Positions 58,696 to 64,000 of a stretch of 64,000 nt of DNA are shown piece by piece. Position 1 is the first letter of the stretch; the number at the start of each line of letters is the position of its first letter. The notes under the pieces were generated by a model. That model was not told the DNA's origin. It saw nothing but the letters and a program-made list of their open reading frames with translations, and did not search any database. The position numbers and the translations under genes are program-made. Origin of the DNA: Lolium rigidum (lineage: Eukaryota; Streptophyta; Magnoliopsida; Poales; Poaceae); assembly GCF_022539505.1 (NCBI RefSeq), contig NC_061510.1:281850715-281914714 (forward strand). Reading direction: 5' to 3'.

Positions 58696-59874
58696 CTAGC
58701 AAGGTGGCCCTCGCAAATGCGAGGGCCATTGTAATGTTTGGGTGAAAAATAAGTATGTTATATGTATCATCTTTAATGTGTAATGATTTTCTAAATAGAG
58801 TAGTAAATTTTATTGCTCTGTGTGGAATTTTCTTCGACTCATTTTTTATACCCATTTAATACATGAGACTCTTCTAAAATATGGTATAATCTAAATATGA
58901 ACACGTACTCGAAGTCCCAATTGGCGAATTGTTTTGTATACGAATATTATCTTAAATTGAAACTAATAAACTCAAATAGAAGTACGAAACAACCTAAGCT
59001 TAACTTATATATTTCTATAAATTGATAGCCAATTTATATATCCATGGTTACATTTTTTGAAAATTTAGAAACCTCTTCAAGACAGATTTCTTCAATCGGC
59101 AAATTAGAATGTTTCGGTCCGAGTTCGAGACTCGCCTATAGAAATTGATCCGTTAAGGTCATTTGGGTATAGTGGCAAGAAATCGCCAACTCTTGGATAA
59201 AGCAAATATCTTAGGAATAATATTTTTGAAACATCGATATCTTTTTACATGTTTTTTTAACTACATGCAGCCGGCTAGGTCCATTCTCGTACATGACCGG
59301 TGCAATTATTCCATGGATCAAAATTTGGCAAGAAACCGATCTGCCGGGTATGTCACGTACTCTTATTCCTAAAGAACGTATGTATGCATCTAGGTTTACG
59401 TGCTATCAATTTACTTTTGTACATGTATAATATTGTACGTAATTTTTTTAATCTCATACGTTCATATTAATATTATCTGTTTATATTTTTCTTAGCACAT
59501 GTAAATTAATCTGGTGCTTAAAAATATATTTTTTATGGAAAATCGAATCTAAACTATTTAGAAATCTGAACAGCGGATCGACAGATCTCTAAATCCAGCC
59601 CGATTCTACACGATCAAGCTTGATTGATGTCTCAAATTTGTCAAAATTTTATATATTGGTAGATAGATTTTCTTCCTTACAGGGATGGTGCATGTACGTG
59701 TCAACCATGACATGTCATGTAGGTTCACAAAATATGTGTTGATACATGTTACGTAAAATCTTTAAATCTTGACCATTAAATTACAGATCTAATAGGTGAA
59801 ATAATTCTAATGATGTGGATTAACCTCATGTCTCTATTTTAAACATCCGTTTTTTGCTTTTAGTATATAATAGA
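58696..59874 (-). mobile_element. Helitron, non-autonomous, 1179 bp
   Basis: Read on the minus strand, it starts TCTATTATATACTAAAAGC at 59874 after an A and ends CTAG at 58696 before a T, so it sits between A and T as Helitrons do. A 10-bp stem hairpin (58705..58728, loop of four) lies just before the CCTTGCTAG end. There are no inverted repeats and no TSD, and no Rep/helicase ORF. The typical TC start, hairpin and CTRR end are all present. Confidence 0.8.
58705..58728 (-). terminator. Helitron 3' hairpin
   Basis: Perfect 10-bp stem with arm TGGCCCTCGC and a 4-base loop, GC-rich in otherwise AT-rich DNA, ending five bases from the terminal CTAG. In Helitrons it acts as the termination signal of rolling-circle transposition, not of transcription. 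Confidence 0.78.
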
Positions 59875-62700
59875 TAATCTTACGTGTACACACTAAAAAT
59901 TTGTATCGTTCGCGTACTGTTGAGCATCCATGTCAGCGCGTCTGGCATAGGTTGGAAGATTTACTAAACAGATTGTGGCGATCACCAAAGATGCTCTGTT
60001 AAAGGGGTAATCGATCTGGAACATGACATGTATCATCAACTGTCCGTGTTCAACATTGTCAAATCTCCAAGGAATTGAGATAGTGGTGAAGGGGAGACGA
60101 TATCATGTCGTGGTTGATGTTTAATCGCGCTCCTTGAGTATCAGGACTGAATCTTGGGTGTGAAAATTCTTGATCTAAACCACTATGGGGCAAAATGTTT
60201 GTTGTCACCCTTCAGGAATGCATTGCTTTTAAAAAAACCTTCTCGCGACCGTGTGATCCGACATTTGAATCTTACTTTAGGTTCTCAGGTATAATTGTTA
60301 GACAAGAGATGACAAACACCATGCGATTTACATTTCTAACGATAATTCGGTTGCGGTTATTCTCTAAGGTATCATAAGAAACGACCGGCACCATCTCATT
60401 GTGCTTCTCCTTATCTTGGTCGTCGGAGTGCCATTTTGATCATAGGTGACAAATTTCTTAGCTGTCAGAAGATATAAAAAAAGTATGATTTGTAACGAAA
60501 TCATATTGGTGCTAGTTTGTACCTTTGTTGCCCCATCGTCCAACTGACTAGTAGAAAATGAAATTAAACCAGCTTAACAAATTATGGGGGAGGCTTAACC
60601 TTAAACTTTACTGGTCAGCATCCTCTTCGTTCCATAGATTTGTTTCTCAAGAAAATTGTAAGCTTCTCCCGTATCAAACGAGAAAGATGATAGGAGTCAA
60701 GAGTTATGTGGCTTAAAACAATATGTGCTTCTTGGGTACTTCTTTTTTCAAGTCAAATATGTTTGGCTATTGGGTTTTGAATTATGAAAAAAAAAGGTCT
60801 ATCATGAATTATGAAAAAAATATGCCGTGTCTATGTTCCCCTTATCGATTTGTTTTACGTACCCAAATAAATGAAGATGAAAGAATCCAGTTGCCAAGTT
60901 ATCATAAACTCAGTGATGCAACATATTTTTTTTTCAACAAAAAGCATACACCCCTAACGGCATTAGGGACACACACAACTAAAAAAAAATTGACACAAAA
61001 TCGTGGTGCACATGGTGGTGCTCCTGGAATCTCTGTCCTTGGCACATCGCACCCCATCCATCAACGATACAAAATGTTCAGTCCGACACGACATCTTATC
61101 ACCTCAGTAGGATAAAGCTTCTAGAAGCGCAGCCCCATCCTGATCACGCACTTTGTATGGCGAAACGTCAGGTAGGCATGCACAGCATCACTCACTTCAG
61201 ATCCATAATCGAACTGCTGCCCACCAAACTGGACCCACCTGGACTGGAACAGAACTAAAGTATGGTGCCCTGTTTGCTCGAACCAAAAGGCCAAACAAAA
61301 GCTGTGGATGATTAACGGTGATCAGTGGGCGGGGCTTCCCCACCTCCAGCACGGGACGATGGAGACTGGTCTCCCTCCGCCTCACCCTCACATGATCCTG
61401 AGCAGATGACCTGCACTTCATCTCTCCCGCCATTTGGCCTCTTCCCCTCGTTCTTATCCTGCTAGAGCCCACCTTCTCGCCCATCCGACCCCAAGCTCCT
61501 GAATTCTATAGTTTATCCCCAAATACTTTTCTACTACATGATACACCTAGAAATGGATTGAAAATGATAGTGAGACAAGTGAAGATCCCCGTCTCCTTGT
61601 CATGGACCCGGCTGTGCGATCTTTTTTCCTATTCCCAGTGCGTGGAAAACTTGGGCGCGCGCGCATGTCGTTTTGCCTATCGTTCTATTCTCTCTGAGAG
61701 CGAGAGCTCAGAGCTGGATGCAATTTGGAGAAGAAAATGAACGCCGCCATCTCGTCAAACATGGAAGATAAGATTTACTAGTGCCTTCGTTCCGATCTAC
61801 TAGTAGATTGCAGTGTTACGGCGTGTCGTGGTAACGGAAGAAGTCTAAGGGTAAGGAAGAACCGGCCGGAAAAACCAGGTGGCGGTCGGTCATCTGTAAC
61901 ATGCGCGCTATGCCGCTGAATGGAGTAAACAACATTGGATGTCGACCGCCAGCTGCGGTGTCGCCGCCACCTTGCCCCTCCTCCGCCATTGCTGCAGCTG
62001 TGTCCCCCGTGATCCCGCTTCATACACTGAACCACCATAGCTGCAGCTGTGTTCCCCATGATCCCGCTTCATTCCCTGAACCACCCACCGTCAGGTCTGA
62101 ACCTCCCACGAGCCTCAGCCGCAAAACCTTCAAAATAGCTGAGCAAGCACATTGATTTAATCCAAACTGCTCTTTCAGCTAACAGACGGGGAAATGTGAA
62201 GCCGACCTTTTCTTCTAGCTAGCGGGTGGGCTGTGTACGTGTACCTTGATTTCCTTTGGTTTCTTTTGCTCTCCTCGGTTCTCTCTTTATTTTTTCATAC
62301 AAACTAATTAATATTCTTCTGAAAAACTTACATGACCAAACAAATAATGGTGCCAAGCTAACAATTGGCATGGTGCTCACGAAGTCACGAACCGTTGCAG
62401 CGACGGATGATGGCACTCCTGGTGTTTCTATATTCATGTATACAAAATGAACGAGGGACACTGGTCGAATTGCTCATTCGTCAAACACAACATTCAACAT
62501 CGGATGACACATGCCGCCTTCTGCCTGTAATCCAAATCAACTTGAAAATGATGTGCAAAAAACATCATCGAAACATATCAAAATATGGTCTAATTTTAAA
62601 GATCAACCGAAAATAGAACCCAAAAAAAGCACCTACATGTTTCCCCCACGTAATTTGATTGCGCACTGCTTCCGTCCACTCCATTCTCGCTTGCTCTATC
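59875..62700. other. spacer without recognised gene
   Basis: 2.8 kb with only short ORFs and no conserved domain that I can see. GC-rich parts near 61170..61480 and 61890..62110 might be remnants of genic DNA. It contains a local tandem duplication (61991..62085). Confidence 0.5.
61991..62085 (+). repeat. 49-bp tandem duplication
   Basis: GCTGCAGCTGTGT..CCC then GATCCCGCTTCAT and CTGAACCACC, starting at 61991 and again at 62040, with about four mismatches. Confidence 0.85.
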
Positions 62701-62889
62701 CACTAGTGGAGAAAAGGTCTTTCGTCCCAAGCCCCTGGGAGCAAATGTTCCCGTTTTGAACCAAACCGGGACCAATGGGGGGCATTGGTCCCGGTTCATC
62801 ATGAAAATCCTTTAGTCGGTTCGTTTGGACCTTTAGTCCGGTTGGTAACGTCAATCCGGGACTAAAGAGCTTACAATCCGATTCGTATT

Positions 62890-62935
62890 ACCAACCGGGA
62901 CTAAAGGTCTACCCTTTAGTCCCGGTTCGTATTAC
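62890..62935. repeat. CACTA subterminal inverted repeat hairpin
   Basis: ACCGGGACTAAAGG and CCTTTAGTCCCGGT face each other across a short loop, giving a long perfect stem. Such stems are common sources of small RNAs in grasses. Confidence 0.75.
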
Positions 62936-63672
62936 CAACAGAGACTAAAATATTTTTGGGTTTTTTTTTTGCCTCCCCATGCACCTCCACCCCCATGAAT
63001 CGTCTTTTTTAACACTGTAAAATATAAAAGAAAATGATAGAAAAATCAAAAAATAAAATCATTTCAGATTCTTGTATGTTATGCAACCTACTATTAGGAA
63101 AAATTAACAAATTTGAATTTTCACTTTTTTTTTGCAAAAAAGGTTTGAAAAATGGTAAAACCGCATTAACTTTTGCATACAACGTCGAAAAAAAACGTAT
63201 AATATATCAAAATCATCGTGGGAAAAAGTTACATCCGAATTCACCGGGGTTTACCCGGTTAGTCAATTTTTAGATTCTCAAAATTCCAAATGAAAATATG
63301 AAAGCAGGAAGATTTTAGTTTTTGCTAGAAATTCAGAATTTTATATTTTTAAAATTTTAAAATAATAATTACATCATGCATAAAGATTACTATTACTTAA
63401 CCATAAAGTTAGCCAATTTTTAGATTTTCAAGCTTGGCAAAAAATATTAAAAAATAATAAATTAAAACAAATTTTAATACAAATTAAAAAAAATTAAAAA
63501 AATTATAATACCATTACCACAACATGTTATTACATCATTAGTTTTATTTATTAAAATAATTAATTGGAATTCGAATAATAAATAAGTGTGACATCGACCA
63601 ACATGTTAATAGGATTGACATGATACTAGTATCACAACATGCGCACGAAGCTCTTGGAAATGGGACGGGAAA

Positions 63673-63745
63673 GGAACTTGAAAGTTAAGTCGTGCTAGTC
63701 TTTGGAGTAGTGGGAGGATGGGTGACCAAGCTGGAAGTTAGACCA
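63673..63745 (+). pseudogene. 5S rRNA-like segment inside the CACTA element
   Basis: AAGTTAAGTCGTGCT, GAGTAGTGGGAGGATGGGTG and CTGGAAGT follow the order and spacing of the internal control region of plant 5S rRNA (A box, intermediate element, C box), with about a dozen mismatches. The first third of 5S rRNA is not recognisable and there is no T-run terminator, so it is a derived fragment and not a 5S gene. Confidence 0.55.
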
Positions 63746-64000
63746 CGGGTAAGTAATTTGACTAGAAATTAAGCGTAGTTAGAGATTAAGTGTAGTTAGA
63801 GACTAAACTAGTTAAATAACTGAAATACTAGAAATTCTGAAAAAATAGGAAAAAAAGAGCGAAAAATAATTGGGCATAACCAAATGGATTAAAAAAATAA
63901 CGAAATAACCTTTAGTCCTGGTTCGTCATTTCCTCGACGCGCGCCAGTAGCCCACGTGGCGGGACCTTTAGTCCCGGTTTGTTTTACAACCGGGACTAAA

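Larger units (their letters stand above)
62701..64000 (+). mobile_element. CACTA (EnSpm) transposon, left end, runs off the window
   Basis: Begins CACTAGTGGAGAAAAGG at 62701. Dense subterminal repeats of CTTTAGTCCCGGTT in both orientations follow (62750..62945) and recur at 63905..64000. A possible 3-bp TSD ATC precedes it. The middle is AT-rich with no transposase. The far end and second TSD are outside the window unless the repeats at 63905 onward are already the right subterminal region of a short element. Confidence 0.83.

Noticed and set aside
61197..61484. 95-codon minus-strand ORF and nearby GC-rich ORFs up to 62155
   Set aside because: Short, without a recognisable motif, and partly explained by a 49-bp duplication. 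No support for a gene.
63673..63745. Functional 5S rRNA gene
   Set aside because: Only the internal control region is recognisable, with many mismatches and no terminator. Kept as a derived fragment.

Overview
This is repeat-dense plant nuclear DNA, almost certainly from a Pooideae grass (wheat, barley, oat or ryegrass relatives). The clues are a BARE/Angela-type Ty1/copia LTR (inward from its 5' end: TGAAGGAGATATGCCCTAGA), Athila-clade gypsy elements primed by tRNA-Asp, a CACTA transposon built from CTTTAGTCCCGG motifs, and Stowaway-type MITEs. I see no ordinary single-copy host gene. The genus cannot be fixed from the window alone.

Positions 1 to 56145 are one stack of nested insertions, and target-site duplications (TSDs) can be read for nearly every layer. 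The oldest visible layer is an L1-type LINE (3386..5500 and 54888..56145). A copia element that runs off the left edge (1..3385, minus) ends against it. Athila-type element A (5501..54882, TSD ACAAT) split the LINE. A was then hit three times: by Tat-type gypsy element C in its gag (8896..37305, TSD CTAGT), by a Mutator-like element in its 3' untranslated region (39293..43972, 9-bp TSD TTAAAATTT), and by a second Athila copy B in its own 3' LTR (46609..54740, opposite strand, TSD CTCGC). C was hit in its RNase H by a second copia element (14113..29531, minus, TSD GGATG). That copia element holds a third Athila copy D (20566..27213, TSD TCCTC). The deepest chain is LINE > A > C > copia 2 > D.

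The Athila copies A, B and D share LTRs and a long 3' untranslated region, but none encodes reverse transcriptase or integrase. A and B encode only gag plus protease. D carries an unrelated, unrecognised ORF that ends in the same last five codons. They look like non-autonomous partners of a family mobilised in trans. Element C has a complete Tat-type gag-pol layout, but it is broken by three in-frame stops, a compensating frameshift pair, and loss of two catalytic aspartates of its reverse transcriptase. On the opposite strand between its integrase and 3' LTR lies a spliced gene. I reconstruct eight exons with GT-AG junctions that keep phase throughout, giving an uninterrupted frame of 1027 codons with its own TATA box. 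This intact antisense gene inside a dead gag-pol is the most interesting object in the window.

The Mutator-like element looks like a Pack-MULE. It carries an intact two-exon minus-strand gene for a small GRF-like zinc-finger protein, plus GC-rich and AT-rich tandem arrays. To the right of the LINE (56146..64000) the sequence is more like unique DNA with small elements: a diverged direct duplication, Stowaway MITEs, a well-delimited 1.18-kb Helitron (58696..59874, minus), and the left end of a CACTA transposon (62701 to the window end) that contains a 5S rRNA-like stretch. All calls rest on reading the sequence; no database search was possible.
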